A DNA stretch of 64,000 nt from Leisingera caerulea DSM 24564. GTDB taxonomy: Bacteria; Pseudomonadota; Alphaproteobacteria; Rhodobacterales; Rhodobacteraceae. This document shows positions 1-8,661 of the stretch, in pieces. A program made the translations under genes and the position numbers. Each line of letters begins with the position of its first letter. The stretch's first letter is position 1. The notes under the pieces are model-generated. The model ran no database searches, was not told the DNA's origin, and saw only the letters and a list, made by a program, of their open reading frames with translations. Location of the stretch: positions 1-64,000 of the forward strand of contig NZ_AXBI01000020.1 of NCBI RefSeq assembly GCF_000473325.1, read 5' to 3'.

Positions 1-113
1 CATGCCGCACACAAAGGTTTTATCCAGGTGGTCAAAAAAATCACTGAGCGTGAAACCTTTCCCGGATCGCCTTGTATGTAGATGCAAGTCACTTCTATCG
101 GAGCAGAACAAAA

Positions 114-1046
114 ATGAACAATTGTGAGGAGAGCCAGGTTACGGTTAGGCAGGTCGAAGATTTTATGCTGAAAGTCTGCCCCGCCTTAGCCCGTAAACGG
201 CCGGGACATCTGGGCGATCTGCCCCGGATTGAAGACACCGTCTTCCTTCCGCTGCACCTTGATATGAAGCGGCGCAGGAAAGACGCTTTGCGGATCACAT
301 TCCGCAAGTCGGGCCCGGCGCTGTCCGCTGACAACACCCGCTTGATCCCGGCCGGGGACTATCGGATCCTGGTCTACGACACGATGCCTGAGGCTTTGGC
401 GGCCTTGCGGGCCCTCGAAGCGATCGGAATGCTGGAATGCAGTGAGCGCTTCACCCTGGTTTCAGGCGAAGGGGTCATTCTGCTGCGCACGGCCAGCCCG
501 GCCGCGGCCGATGATCTGGTGCCGCCGGGTATGCAGAGCATGGGCCGCGGCAGCTTCCAGTTCGGCGGCGATGGCGGAAACGTGACGATCAACATCATCG
601 ACAACCGCCTCAACCCGGTGGAGGAGGGGTTCGCCTGCACCCGCAGGCGCGAGGTATATGCTTCGATCTCCTACCCGAGCGCGGAAGTCATCCGGATTGC
701 CAACAGCGCAGGCTTGATGGCGTCTGACCCCATCAGCCGGGGCAGGGTGCTTGCGCGGCTGGTTGAGGACAGCAGCGGCAGCCTCAACGCCTTGCGTCAT
801 TGCCAGCGCAGCCTGGAAAACATTCCGGGCGCACTTGTCGCCATGGCAGCGCTTTCGGTGGACAATGTGCTCGACCAGTTTGACGAGATGCTGGAAGGCC
901 TCGAGAACGAGATGAGCCAGCCGCCGGAGGAGGACCTCCATGATCTGGTTGTGGCGCAAGCCAAAAAGGCGTCCGCCGGAGTCGAGGGGGTTGCCCGGGA
1001 TATTGCGTGGAGCGCGCTCCACAAGAACATGACAAAACCTGCCTGA
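114..1046 (+). CDS. Unknown protein, 310 aa
   Basis: I do not recognise this protein. The ATG at 114 is preferred over an in-frame TTG at 72 because GGAG lies about 10 bases upstream of it. No signal peptide or membrane segment is visible. A glycine-rich stretch followed by NVTINII lies near residues 147-163. The C-terminal third is charged and probably helical. The next gene carries a similar polar strand (NVHVNIAV), so the two may act together. It opens a four-gene + strand run ending at the 3417-3436 terminator. Confidence 0.75.
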   Translation: MNNCEESQVTVRQVEDFMLKVCPALARKRPGHLGDLPRIEDTVFLPLHLDMKRRRKDALRITFRKSGPALSADNTRLIPAGDYRILVYDTMPEALAALRALEAIGMLECSERFTLVSGEGVILLRTASPAAADDLVPPGMQSMGRGSFQFGGDGGNVTINIIDNRLNPVEEGFACTRRREVYASISYPSAEVIRIANSAGLMASDPISRGRVLARLVEDSSGSLNALRHCQRSLENIPGALVAMAALSVDNVLDQFDEMLEGLENEMSQPPEEDLHDLVVAQAKKASAGVEGVARDIAWSALHKNMTKPA

Positions 1047-1106
1047 TTACCGCGGTTTTTTTCATTGCTTGCCGGTAGACTGCTCTGGAAATCTACGAGG
1101 TGCGCA

Positions 1107-2153
1107 GTGAAACATGAGATGATAAATGGGCGGATCGATACTCTGTTCGGCCGCCACCCCGAGCGGCAGGCATTGTTCATGGCCGGAAGCGTGGTTGCGT
1201 CGACTTACTTCGGCGCCCCGCTCCCCGAAGTCATCATGATGGCGCAGGATGGCTTGGCCTATGCGATTTCCCATACACCGCTGGCCCCGTCCGTCGAGGC
1301 CATCAATGCCTATTTTGATGGCGGCCTGACGTGGCTGAGCGCCACGGGCACCAGTATTGGTGACTGGCTGCAGAGTGTCGGAGGTGACATCGGCCACCGC
1401 TGCTCGCAGATCCTGCAAACCATGCGGACCTATCTCGGGGACAAGGCAGAAGTTGCGAAAAACGCTTTCTCTGTTATGTCCTCCAAGGGGGCGGAGGCGG
1501 CCTCGCACTGGCACGCGACAATCCGCAATGCCATTACCGAGGACCCGGGCGGTGCGGTCGAAAAGGCCGGGAAGGCGCTGGTCATGGCAACGGAAGCCTT
1601 TGGTGTCTTCATGGGGCTGAAAGAGGCCTATGGCTGGGCCGCGCAAAAGCTTCTGGGCAAGAAAGAAGCGGCAAATGCCAGCCCTCCGGCACCGGTGACC
1701 AACGTGCATGTCAACATCGCCGTCAGCAACGCCGATGATGCAGGTGCGGCAATCGAGCAGCTGTCGCAAAAGATCACCAGCGGGGCGATCAGCGAAGAGG
1801 CTGTGCGCAATTGCGGCCGTGCGGCGTTTGCTGCAGGCCCGGGCGCCGCAGGGCCGGCGACCCCGGAGCTGTCGGAAGACATGGAGCTGGCCAACAGTTC
1901 CCAGGTGATCTGGGTGTCCCGCGAGTTCAATAAGCGCCTGCGGGAAGGTGTCATGAAGTCCATGGCAAACTCAGACGCTCCTGAGGCGCAGGAGATGATC
2001 CAGACGTCGCTGAGGTCTGCGCGCCGGCCGATCCATGCCATCGAGGGCGGATTGATCCTCAGCGTGAACCCGCGCGGGGATCTGCGTGTGCATCCCGCAG
2101 TGTCTGCGAAAATGAAAAGCGCGAATACCGAATGCGCGATGACCCTCAATTGA
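1107..2153 (+). CDS. Unknown protein with N-terminal hydrophobic segment, 348 aa
   Basis: Function not recognised. The GTG at 1107 has GAGG seven bases upstream, which supports it over the longer TTG frame from 1065. A moderately hydrophobic segment at residues 21-38 could be one membrane span. An Ala-rich, probably helical region follows, then a Pro-rich linker, then NVHVNIAV at about residues 199-206, resembling NVTINII in the preceding gene. It starts 60 bases after that gene, so co-transcription is likely. Confidence 0.72.
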   Translation: MKHEMINGRIDTLFGRHPERQALFMAGSVVASTYFGAPLPEVIMMAQDGLAYAISHTPLAPSVEAINAYFDGGLTWLSATGTSIGDWLQSVGGDIGHRCSQILQTMRTYLGDKAEVAKNAFSVMSSKGAEAASHWHATIRNAITEDPGGAVEKAGKALVMATEAFGVFMGLKEAYGWAAQKLLGKKEAANASPPAPVTNVHVNIAVSNADDAGAAIEQLSQKITSGAISEEAVRNCGRAAFAAGPGAAGPATPELSEDMELANSSQVIWVSREFNKRLREGVMKSMANSDAPEAQEMIQTSLRSARRPIHAIEGGLILSVNPRGDLRVHPAVSAKMKSANTECAMTLN

Positions 2154-2166
2154 CGGAAGCTGAACC

Positions 2167-2817
2167 ATGAAAGATATCATCATCGGCCTCAAGGGCGGGC
2201 GCGGCGTCGGAAAATCTAAGGTTGCTGATCACTTGGTGAAGAACCACGGTTTCAGCCGGGTTCACCCTTTTGATGGCGGCAAAGCGGCCTCGCGCGCCTA
2301 TTTCATGCATATCGGCGCCAGCGAGGAGGAAGCCTGGCGGATGACGGATGGCGATCTGAAGGATGTCCCATCCCCATTGCTGCCGATCATAGCGAACCCC
2401 GAGCACGTGATCCCCGGCAAGTGCGAACTGGGTGACCATTACATGCCGCGGTTTTTCATGGAAAAATTCGGCAAGTGCATGGGCATTGAAATGGGGCCTG
2501 AATTCACGATCGGCATGGAGCTGCGGCGGCATCTTGGAAAGAATCCCGGCGAACAGAAACGGCTGGTTGTGGAATCCATCGTCTATGAAGCTCCGGAACT
2601 GCGCGCGCTTGGCGGCAAGATCATCGAAGTGCAGCGCGAGATCGAGGGGGTTGAGCGCCCGGCCGGGATGGAAACGGACAAGTTCGTTTCCGCGGTCGGC
2701 ACTGACCACGTTTTTGATAACTGCAGCGCTGATCTCGCCACGATGAGGGCGGAGTTTGATGCGCTGCTGCAGGAGATTTTCGAGCTCGAAGAGCCCGAGC
2801 CAGTGATGGCCCTATGA
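2167..2817 (+). CDS. P-loop nucleotide kinase-like protein (dNMP kinase type)
   Basis: A 216-aa protein opening with a clean Walker A loop, GGRGVGKS at residues 10-17. Length and the N-terminal P-loop fit small nucleoside-monophosphate kinases, such as phage deoxynucleotide kinases, which phosphorylate dNMPs with ATP in the cytoplasm. I infer this from the fold signature only; the substrate cannot be read from sequence. It overlaps the acetyltransferase start by ATGA at 2814-2817, showing translational coupling. With thyA at 6.6 kb it would make a second nucleotide-supply gene. Confidence 0.7.
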   Translation: MKDIIIGLKGGRGVGKSKVADHLVKNHGFSRVHPFDGGKAASRAYFMHIGASEEEAWRMTDGDLKDVPSPLLPIIANPEHVIPGKCELGDHYMPRFFMEKFGKCMGIEMGPEFTIGMELRRHLGKNPGEQKRLVVESIVYEAPELRALGGKIIEVQREIEGVERPAGMETDKFVSAVGTDHVFDNCSADLATMRAEFDALLQEIFELEEPEPVMAL

Positions 2818-3398
2818 CCTCACCGATGAGCGACGCCGATCTGCTCGTTTTTCTTGAAGAGACCTTTGGCGGCCTGAATGAAACGGATTTTCTGACCGGG
2901 CCCGGCTTTTCGGAGCAGGATTTGGACATCGACCCTGTTTTTGCAAAGCCTTGGGGGGATGTTCTCCAGGACGCTATGACCGACCTCGGGATCCCTGATA
3001 CAGGGCTTCTGAGGGACTGGGCGATTGAGACACTGCAAAGGCGGCCAGGTGTGCAAAGCCTCATGGCCGTTTACGGCGTTGCGATCTGCGAGGCCGCGGA
3101 CAGCAGCGGCTTCGTCATCGGGGTCGCAGCGATTGACCTTCGCCCCGGGGAAGAGACGATCGCCGGCCTCTACACCGGATGCCAGCTTGGCGTTTGCGAT
3201 GCCTGGCGCCGCAGGGGGATCGGATCACACCTGGTAAAGGAACGCTTCCTCATGGACGGGGCGCTCCCCACCTGGAGCCTGGACAGCCCCGCATATTCGC
3301 CAGGCGGTCGTGCGGCGCATCTTTCCGGTTACAATCTTCTGCATGGCGAGCTGACCCGGCTCAGGCAGCCGGACACCGATTGCCGCTTCAGCCTTTAG
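2814..3398 (+). CDS. GNAT-family N-acetyltransferase
   Basis: A 194-aa protein whose C-terminal half carries the GNAT acetyl-CoA-binding motif A: GVCDAWRRRGIGSHLVKERF, with the R-x-x-G-x-G/A pyrophosphate loop. The preceding beta-strand region (GFVIGVAAIDL) fits the GNAT core. The N-terminal 80 residues are acidic and not recognised. It starts inside the stop codon of the kinase gene. A strong bidirectional hairpin terminator follows. Substrate unknown. Confidence 0.75.
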   Translation: MTSPMSDADLLVFLEETFGGLNETDFLTGPGFSEQDLDIDPVFAKPWGDVLQDAMTDLGIPDTGLLRDWAIETLQRRPGVQSLMAVYGVAICEAADSSGFVIGVAAIDLRPGEETIAGLYTGCQLGVCDAWRRRGIGSHLVKERFLMDGALPTWSLDSPAYSPGGRAAHLSGYNLLHGELTRLRQPDTDCRFSL

Positions 3399-3411
3399 GG
3401 TCCTGGCTAAG

Positions 3412-3440
3412 AAAAAGGCCCCGGAAACCCGGGGCCCTTT
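3412..3440. terminator. Bidirectional rho-independent terminator
   Basis: Stem GGCCCCGG (3417-3424), loop AAAC, stem CCGGGGCC (3429-3436). It is flanked by five A on the left and CTTT on the right, so it can end transcripts from both convergent genes. Confidence 0.85.
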
Positions 3441-3443
3441 CCT

Positions 3444-4508
3444 CTATTCCTCTGCCTTGCCCTCGCCCGGCCCATCCTCAGGCGCTGCTGCGGCGGCGGG
3501 CTGAAGCCGGACAGTGGGCGGCAATGCGCTCTTCAGCTGCTCCACACTTGGAACGCCCGAGATGTAGCGCGGGCCCTCTTCTGTATCGAAGATGTAGAAC
3601 GGAAGCTGCGGGATGGCGGCCGCTTCTGCCAGCTGGTAGTTGCGATCCAGGCCGGCCTGGATGACGTCCGGCAGATCATGGGGCTTCGCCGACGGAAAAT
3701 CATCATCGGTTTCCATGCTCATGGCCAGGAAGGTTCCGGCCGGATCTTCCGAGGCAATGATCCCGGCGATCGTGTTGAGGGCATTTTCATCCACCATGGA
3801 CAGCATCATCACGCGCAGCTGCAGCTCACCTGCCTTCACCTTCTCGCGCAGCAGGTCCGTGGAAGCGCGGCAGGGTTCGCAGGCCGGATCCGTGAATACA
3901 TAGGCAACCGGTGCATCCGGATTGCCGACCTGCATCCAAAAGCTTCCGCGGGCCGCGTCCAGCAGTGAAACCTCTTCAGGCCCTGCGGCATCAATGCCTT
4001 CGAGCCATTCTTCGATGGCGGTGTTGAAGGCGGCTTCGTCCTCAACGCCGCGCAGGACCTCAATCAGCTGGCCAATGGCAATTTTGCGCTCCGCTTCCGG
4101 CAGCGCTGACAGCTTTTCCTCCACCGTTGGCGCATGCGCCTCGGGAATGGAAATGGAGGGGCCGTGGAGCTTTTCGATCATCCGGCGGATGCCGGAGTTC
4201 TCGACCTCCTTGAGATCAGGATGCAGGGCCTTGCCTTCCGCATCAAAGACAAAGCCGGCGACAAGATCACCGGTTTCGGGATCCTGCAGATACATCATGG
4301 TTGAGCCTTCGGCCTTCCAGGCATTCATCCCGGCAACCGGATCTGTCGGGGTGAGGCCCGGGATGCCATCAAAGGCATTCGGTGCCGTCACCTCGCTTTC
4401 GACGGCGACTGCGGTATGCGGCGGTGTGAAGATCAAAAGCCCCGCGCCGAGCGCGGTGACCATCATCGCCGCAGTCTTGAGACCGATGAGGGGGTGAAAG
4501 TGCTTCAT
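3444..4508 (-). CDS. Exported DsbC/DsbG-like thioredoxin-fold protein (CEPC)
   Basis: A 354-aa protein with an N-terminal signal or anchor segment (residues about 7-35, hydrophobic, ending near PHTAVAVES). The C-terminal thioredoxin fold carries CEPC at about residue 210 and a cis-proline region (PQLPFYIF). This architecture is that of periplasmic disulfide isomerase/oxidase proteins. The ATG at 4508 is chosen because AAGGA lies about 8 bases upstream and the signal sequence follows directly. It is the last gene of a three-gene operon and shares layout with the upstream paralogue (CPYC). The motif residues differ (EP versus PY), suggesting different redox potentials. Confidence 0.82.
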   Translation of the reverse strand: MKHFHPLIGLKTAAMMVTALGAGLLIFTPPHTAVAVESEVTAPNAFDGIPGLTPTDPVAGMNAWKAEGSTMMYLQDPETGDLVAGFVFDAEGKALHPDLKEVENSGIRRMIEKLHGPSISIPEAHAPTVEEKLSALPEAERKIAIGQLIEVLRGVEDEAAFNTAIEEWLEGIDAAGPEEVSLLDAARGSFWMQVGNPDAPVAYVFTDPACEPCRASTDLLREKVKAGELQLRVMMLSMVDENALNTIAGIIASEDPAGTFLAMSMETDDDFPSAKPHDLPDVIQAGLDRNYQLAEAAAIPQLPFYIFDTEEGPRYISGVPSVEQLKSALPPTVRLQPAAAAAPEDGPGEGKAEE

Positions 4509-4528
4509 GTCCGTCGTCCTTTCCACAA

Positions 4529-5776
4529 TCACTTACGGGGCGCGGTGCCGCTGTAGGCATCCGGCAAAGCGTCGGAGAAGTGATCCGGCTGGGGCACACC
4601 TGACAGGAATTTCGGCCCATCGCTGGTCTCGTACGCGAAGAAGGGAACGCCTGGCAGGCCGTTGTCAAAGATCATGCCATAGTTGACCCGGACGCCTTCC
4701 GCCAGTTCCGCCGGAATGTCATCCTCGTTGGCCCTTGGCAGCCCGGAAGCGCCGCGTTGGGCGTATTCGAGCTCGTGCTCCAGGAAGGTGCCAACCGGGT
4801 CTTGCGAGGTGAGAATGGAGGCGATCTTGCCGTAGGACGCGCGCGACAGTACCGGCGCCAGCAGGACGCGCAGCTGCAGCGAGCCGTCGTCGAGCTTGGG
4901 TTTCAGGTTGTGGATTGCTTTCGCGCAGTAGGGGCACATCGGATCGATGAAGACGTAGGCCACCGGCGCAGAGGTTTCGCCAATCGCAAACCAGAAGCCA
5001 TCTTCGCGCATGGCCTGCAGAAGCATTTCACCATCGGTTTGGGGGGAGGCCGACGCCTCGACAGCTGCTGGCGCTTCCTCACGCGCAATGGTCGCGACCG
5101 GGGAGGGCGCGGGTTCGGCCGCGGGGGTCACCTGCACGGCTGCGCTGGCGCCGATGGCGGAGCTGTTCTGGAGGGCAGGGCGGGGCGGTTCCGCGGGCGC
5201 TTCGGTGGAGAGCTCCTTCAAGGCTTTGCCCGCCGCGGCCGCCGCGGCCGCATTGCCTTCGATTTCAGCTTGCCACTCCAGGATCAGCAGCTTGAATTCC
5301 TCCGGGCTTTGCGCGCGGTCCATGCGGGCAACCAGGTCGGCCACAAGCTCATGTTTTTTCGCATCATCGACATTGACCAGAGCCGCGCCGGCGCCATTCA
5401 TGACATCAGCAATGATGTTGCCTTCCTGGACAGAAGGCTTTTGCGCAATCGGAACCGGCGCCGATTGGGATCGTGGCTTCGGCTGGCGCAGAAACTCCGG
5501 CAAATGATCCTCGCTGACCTCTTTGAAATTGATGACGGGCGCGTCGCCGCTGAGGTCGTAGACCATGCCGTTGATGAAGGTCTTGCCATCCGGGGACATC
5601 AGCCAGACACCGTCGGAACCGGAAACCTCATAGGCCGTCATTCCTTCAACAGAACCCTTGAGCTGGAAATCCAGCGCGCTGGCCGCCTGCTGGGCATGCA
5701 CAGCGCTGGCCGATGCCGCAATGACGGTCGCAGAGAGGAGGGCGCCGCGCGCCCCGAGTTTGATTTTCGCAATCAC
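4529..5776 (-). CDS. Exported DsbC/DsbG-like thioredoxin-fold protein (CPYC)
   Basis: A 415-aa protein. A GTG start at 5776 with AGGAG eight bases upstream places a good signal peptide at the N-terminus (hydrophobic core, cleavage near AVHAQQ). The middle is Pro/Ala/Glu-rich (TEAPAEPPRP), likely a flexible linker. The C-terminal thioredoxin fold has CPYC at about residue 280 and GVPFF as the cis-Pro loop. CPYC is typical of disulfide isomerases/oxidases. A copy of the TTTTCGCA word (5764-5772) lies over its first codons. It is probably co-transcribed with the XRE gene upstream and the CEPC paralogue downstream. Confidence 0.83.
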   Translation of the reverse strand: MIAKIKLGARGALLSATVIAASASAVHAQQAASALDFQLKGSVEGMTAYEVSGSDGVWLMSPDGKTFINGMVYDLSGDAPVINFKEVSEDHLPEFLRQPKPRSQSAPVPIAQKPSVQEGNIIADVMNGAGAALVNVDDAKKHELVADLVARMDRAQSPEEFKLLILEWQAEIEGNAAAAAAAGKALKELSTEAPAEPPRPALQNSSAIGASAAVQVTPAAEPAPSPVATIAREEAPAAVEASASPQTDGEMLLQAMREDGFWFAIGETSAPVAYVFIDPMCPYCAKAIHNLKPKLDDGSLQLRVLLAPVLSRASYGKIASILTSQDPVGTFLEHELEYAQRGASGLPRANEDDIPAELAEGVRVNYGMIFDNGLPGVPFFAYETSDGPKFLSGVPQPDHFSDALPDAYSGTAPRK

Positions 5777-5790
5777 GATATGTGCTCCTG

Positions 5791-6246
5791 TCAGGCGCTG
5801 CCGTCGGCGCTGGCGTTGATGAAGGCGGCAATATCCGCCCGGCTGGGCTCGTATCCGGCGTTGCCGGTGAGAGCTTTGAACAAGTCGGGATCCGAATGCG
5901 CCAGGACGAGACCGGCAAGATCCTTCTCGCTGACACCATAGTGCGGCGCCAGGCCGACGATGACTTCGCCGGGCGGGTAGCATGTGGTTTCATACTGGGA
6001 CAGTTTGCGCGGCGAGGTCACCCCGGCAAGGTTTGCGGCCTGTGCCAGTGTCAGCGAGGCGCCGTTGCGCAGTTCACGCATGCGGTTGCCAAAATGCTTG
6101 CGCCGCAGAATACGCCGGGCAGTTTCTACGGGGTCACGCTCCGGGCGGCCGCGGGCCTGCACGCGGTAGTCCTGATCAGCCGTGGGATTGGCGGTAACGC
6201 AATCCACTATTGCGGCATTCTTGCTGGCGGTCATTGATGTCATCAC
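5791..6246 (-). CDS. XRE-family helix-turn-helix regulator
   Basis: A protein of up to 151 aa; an ATG at 6234 gives 147 aa and is equally possible. The central part (GNRMRELRNGASLTLAQAAN, then LAGVTSPRKLSQYET) is a Cro/CI-type HTH. The C-terminal half continues the five-helix domain and ends in a short tail. It is the first gene of the operon with two exported thioredoxin-fold proteins, so it may control them or its own promoter. It is one of the candidates for the factor that binds the recurrent TTTTTCGCA word. That role is speculative. Confidence 0.82.
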   Translation of the reverse strand: MMTSMTASKNAAIVDCVTANPTADQDYRVQARGRPERDPVETARRILRRKHFGNRMRELRNGASLTLAQAANLAGVTSPRKLSQYETTCYPPGEVIVGLAPHYGVSEKDLAGLVLAHSDPDLFKALTGNAGYEPSRADIAAFINASADGSA

Positions 6247-6344
6247 TTCTTAGTTTGTGTTTCCGGTTGCCAGGCAGGTGGCTCGTTTTCCCGAGAATGC
6301 GGTCTTGTCGCCGCTCTGTGCAGTATGCGCGGTAAAATTTAATG

Positions 6345-6373
6345 TTGTCTATCGTTTTTCGCAAACATATTAT
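6345..6373 (+). promoter_or_regulatory. Sigma70-type promoter with embedded TTTTTCGCA
   Basis: TTGTCT (6345-6350), 17-base spacer, TATTAT (6368-6373). The recurrent word TTTTTCGCA occupies 6355-6363, inside the spacer, as an operator would. It precedes the small membrane protein and thyA. Confidence 0.55.
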
Positions 6374-6402
6374 CGGATCTGCACAGAAAATTTGGAGCGG
6401 CC

Positions 6403-6588
6403 ATGAGCACAAACTACCTCGCGAAGGCGAAAAAGCAGCAGAAGGCCCGGCCTGGAGGCCTGGCCGAACGCGCCCGCTTCTATGCCAAGATTGCGCTGTC
6501 CGTGTTTGCGGTCGGCGTTTTGGTGGCGGTCGGACTGCTAGCATTGGAAATCTCCACGCCGGGCATGGCCTGGTATGTTTACGAATAG
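6403..6588 (+). CDS. Small single-span membrane protein, 61 aa
   Basis: A basic, probably cytoplasmic N-terminus rich in Lys/Arg is followed by one strongly hydrophobic span (about residues 30-50, FYAKIALSVFAVGVLVAVGL) and a short tail. No family recognised. GGAG lies 8 bases before the ATG. It has its own promoter with the recurrent word in the spacer and starts the thyA transcription unit, 37 bases ahead of thyA. Confidence 0.7.
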   Translation: MSTNYLAKAKKQQKARPGGLAERARFYAKIALSVFAVGVLVAVGLLALEISTPGMAWYVYE

Positions 6589-6625
6589 GCCCGAAGCGGG
6601 CTGATCGAATTTCAGGAACCAGATT

Positions 6626-7420
6626 ATGAAGCAATACCTCAATGCTCTGAGCGAGATCCTTGAGACCGGCACGCCGTCCACAGACCGCACCGGCACTGGA
6701 ACAATTTCGCTGTTCGGCATGCAGTCCCGCTACCGCCTGGCAGACGGATTCCCGCTGGTGACCACCAAGAAGCTCCACCTGAAGTCCATTATTCATGAGC
6801 TGCTGTGGTTTCTCTCCGGGAACACCAATATTGGCTACCTCAAAGAGAACGGCGTCTCGATCTGGGATGAATGGGCGGATGAGAATGGCGATCTGGGACC
6901 GGTCTACGGGGCGCAGTGGCGCCAATGGCCGGGTGGTGAGCGCGGCACGATCGATCAGATCGAAAAGCTCGTGGACGACATCAGGAATACACCTGACAGC
7001 CGCCGGCTGATCGTCACCGCTTGGAACCCGGCAGACATCGGCCGGATGGCCCTGCCGCCGTGCCATACTCTCTGGCAGGTCCGGATTGCTGCGGGCAAGC
7101 TCCACCTGCAGTTGTATCAGCGCAGCGGTGACATGCTGCTCGGAATTCCTTTTAATTCAGCAAGTTATGCGCTTTTGACGCATATGCTTGCACATGTGAC
7201 CGGCTATGAGCCGGGCGACTTCATTCACACGATCGGCGATGCCCACATCTATTCGAACCACATCGAGCAGGTGAAGCTGCAGCTGAGCCGCGAGCCGCGC
7301 CCGGCGCCGCGGCTGAAGATCAAACGGCAGGTGAATTCAATTTTCGACTTCCGCTTCGAAGACTTTGAAATCGAGGGGTATGACCCTCATCCGGCGATCA
7401 AGGCTCCGGTGGCGGTCTAA
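6626..7420 (+). CDS. thyA: Thymidylate synthase ThyA
   Basis: A 264-aa enzyme that methylates dUMP to dTMP using methylene-tetrahydrofolate. The catalytic cysteine is Cys146 in LPPCHTLWQ, the same number and length as in the E. coli enzyme. Also visible are the dUMP-binding [10 protein letters not shown], the folate/dUMP region [12 protein letters not shown], and DAHIYSNH. All conserved blocks are intact. Encoding ThyA on an accessory element, with a dNMP kinase-like gene nearby, is typical of large phages and some plasmids. It may supplement or replace the host dTMP supply. Confidence 0.97.
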   Translation: MKQYLNALSEILETGTPSTDRTGTGTISLFGMQSRYRLADGFPLVTTKKLHLKSIIHELLWFLSGNTNIGYLKENGVSIWDEWADENGDLGPVYGAQWRQWPGGERGTIDQIEKLVDDIRNTPDSRRLIVTAWNPADIGRMALPPCHTLWQVRIAAGKLHLQLYQRSGDMLLGIPFNSASYALLTHMLAHVTGYEPGDFIHTIGDAHIYSNHIEQVKLQLSREPRPAPRLKIKRQVNSIFDFRFEDFEIEGYDPHPAIKAPVAV

Positions 7421-7474
7421 GGCTGCCGCCAGAGAGTTATGACCCCATGAGCTGGCCGGAAACGTGCAGCCGGC

Positions 7475-7933
7475 TCATGGGGAAGGCGCAGCCTGCTGTG
7501 CATCCTTGGATGCAGAAACGAGTTTTTCCATACGTTCATGGCGCTTGCGCAAGGTCTTGTTGAGAGAGCCTTTGTTCGGGAAGAACAGCCGATCCCACTC
7601 TCTGCCGAAGTAGATGTCGAGGTAGGACTTTGCCTCCTCAAACCGCTTGTGCCGGACAAGCCCGCCGGTCAGCCGATTGAGCCAGTAGGGCGCCTGGAAG
7701 AAATTATGCAGACCGGGAAAGGCCGGGTCGAATTCCAGCCATTTGTCGACATAGACCTTGGATATTTCCATCACGCGATCCGCGTCCCGAGCGCGAATGG
7801 CTTCCGCGTAGCCAAGATCCTCAAGAAGTTTTGCCATCTTAGAAGCAAAAGGCTTCTGGCGTTTGTAATCCGTAAGCTTCGCGCCCGAATAGCCGTGGCT
7901 GTATGCTGACAAGCTCCCTAAGGGTTCATGCAT
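7475..7933 (-). CDS. Unknown protein, 152 aa
   Basis: Not recognised. A soluble, mostly helical protein with many aromatic residues (LEFDPAFPGLHNFFQAPYWL) and a basic C-terminus. GGAGG lies about 9 bases upstream of the ATG at 7933. It converges on thyA and is transcribed away from the 8092 gene. Confidence 0.65.
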   Translation of the reverse strand: MHEPLGSLSAYSHGYSGAKLTDYKRQKPFASKMAKLLEDLGYAEAIRARDADRVMEISKVYVDKWLEFDPAFPGLHNFFQAPYWLNRLTGGLVRHKRFEEAKSYLDIYFGREWDRLFFPNKGSLNKTLRKRHERMEKLVSASKDAQQAAPSP

Positions 7934-8050
7934 GATAAGCTACCTCCATGACGGGCAGGAAACCCTTTAACGCACTGTTTGTAAATGGGATATTGCCGTG
8001 GCAGTCCGACCCGCCATTAAGGGGCCTCATGGCCAGTCGCGCCTTTTTCG

Positions 8051-8072
8051 CGGCAAGGAGCTATCCTTGCCG
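8051..8072. promoter_or_regulatory. Perfect inverted repeat before the 8092 gene
   Basis: Arms CGGCAAGGA and TCCTTGCCG separated by GCTA, directly preceded by TTTTTCG (8044-8050). It lies just upstream of the GGAGG ribosome-binding site of the 8092 gene. It may be an operator or an RNA hairpin in the leader. The right arm resembles TATCCTTGCCG at 38361-38371, which also follows a TTTTCGCA word. Confidence 0.5.
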
Positions 8073-8091
8073 ATGAAATGGAGGCCTGGCT

Positions 8092-8487
8092 ATGATGAAT
8101 CCGCCGTATGATGGTAAGCAGCGCCGCGCTGCCAAAGACTGGCGCTGGGTGACTGCCCGGCGCCAGGAAGTCCGGCTTGGCGACATGGATGATCGCCATC
8201 TCCAAAACCTGGCGTCTTTCATCGAGCGCAGGATTGCCCAGATGGATGAGCGGATTGCCATGGAGCAAACCTATCAGCAGGGGAAGTGGTCGGAAGGGTT
8301 TTCAGGCGCGGAGCGCCTAAAATACAGGTTCGAGGACACGCTGGAGCATATCCGCATCGAAACCGATACCCGCCAGCGTATCGCCGCCGGTGAAGAGGTG
8401 GAGATCGCTCCGCAGCTGGTGCAGGCGGAAGTCGAGCAGCCGCGGCCGGAGCCGTACCGGGACCTGGATCCGGAGATCCCGTTTTGA
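8092..8487 (+). CDS. Unknown acidic/basic helical protein, 131 aa
   Basis: Not recognised. The N-terminus is basic, the centre is a long charged helix (MDDRHLQNLASFIERRIAQM), and the tail is Pro/Glu-rich. It may be a coiled-coil or DNA-associated small protein. GGAGG precedes tandem ATG codons at 8092 and 8095. A terminator at 8589-8619 follows. Confidence 0.65.
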   Translation: MMNPPYDGKQRRAAKDWRWVTARRQEVRLGDMDDRHLQNLASFIERRIAQMDERIAMEQTYQQGKWSEGFSGAERLKYRFEDTLEHIRIETDTRQRIAAGEEVEIAPQLVQAEVEQPRPEPYRDLDPEIPF

Positions 8488-8588
8488 CCTGACGCGCATC
8501 CCGGCGCCGGATGCCCTGTAAGAACCGTTATGTTAAATTACTGCCGTCCTGGGGGACGTGGTGCTCCGCAAGGGCCCGCAAGCGGGAA

Positions 8589-8619
8589 ATGGCCCGGATC
8601 CTGTTCGGATCCGGGCCAT
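8589..8619. terminator. Terminator between convergent genes
   Basis: A stem of at least 11 bp, GGCCCGGATCC (8591-8601) and GGATCCGGGCC (8607-8617), with a five-base loop and a T-rich right flank. Confidence 0.7.
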
Positions 8620-8661
8620 CTATTCTTTGAAGTGAGAGAGGTTTGGAGGGGTGGCGCCCGG

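Noticed and set aside
4757..5941. Long + strand open frame opposite the CPYC thioredoxin gene
   Set aside because: Arg/Gly-rich shadow of a real - strand gene.
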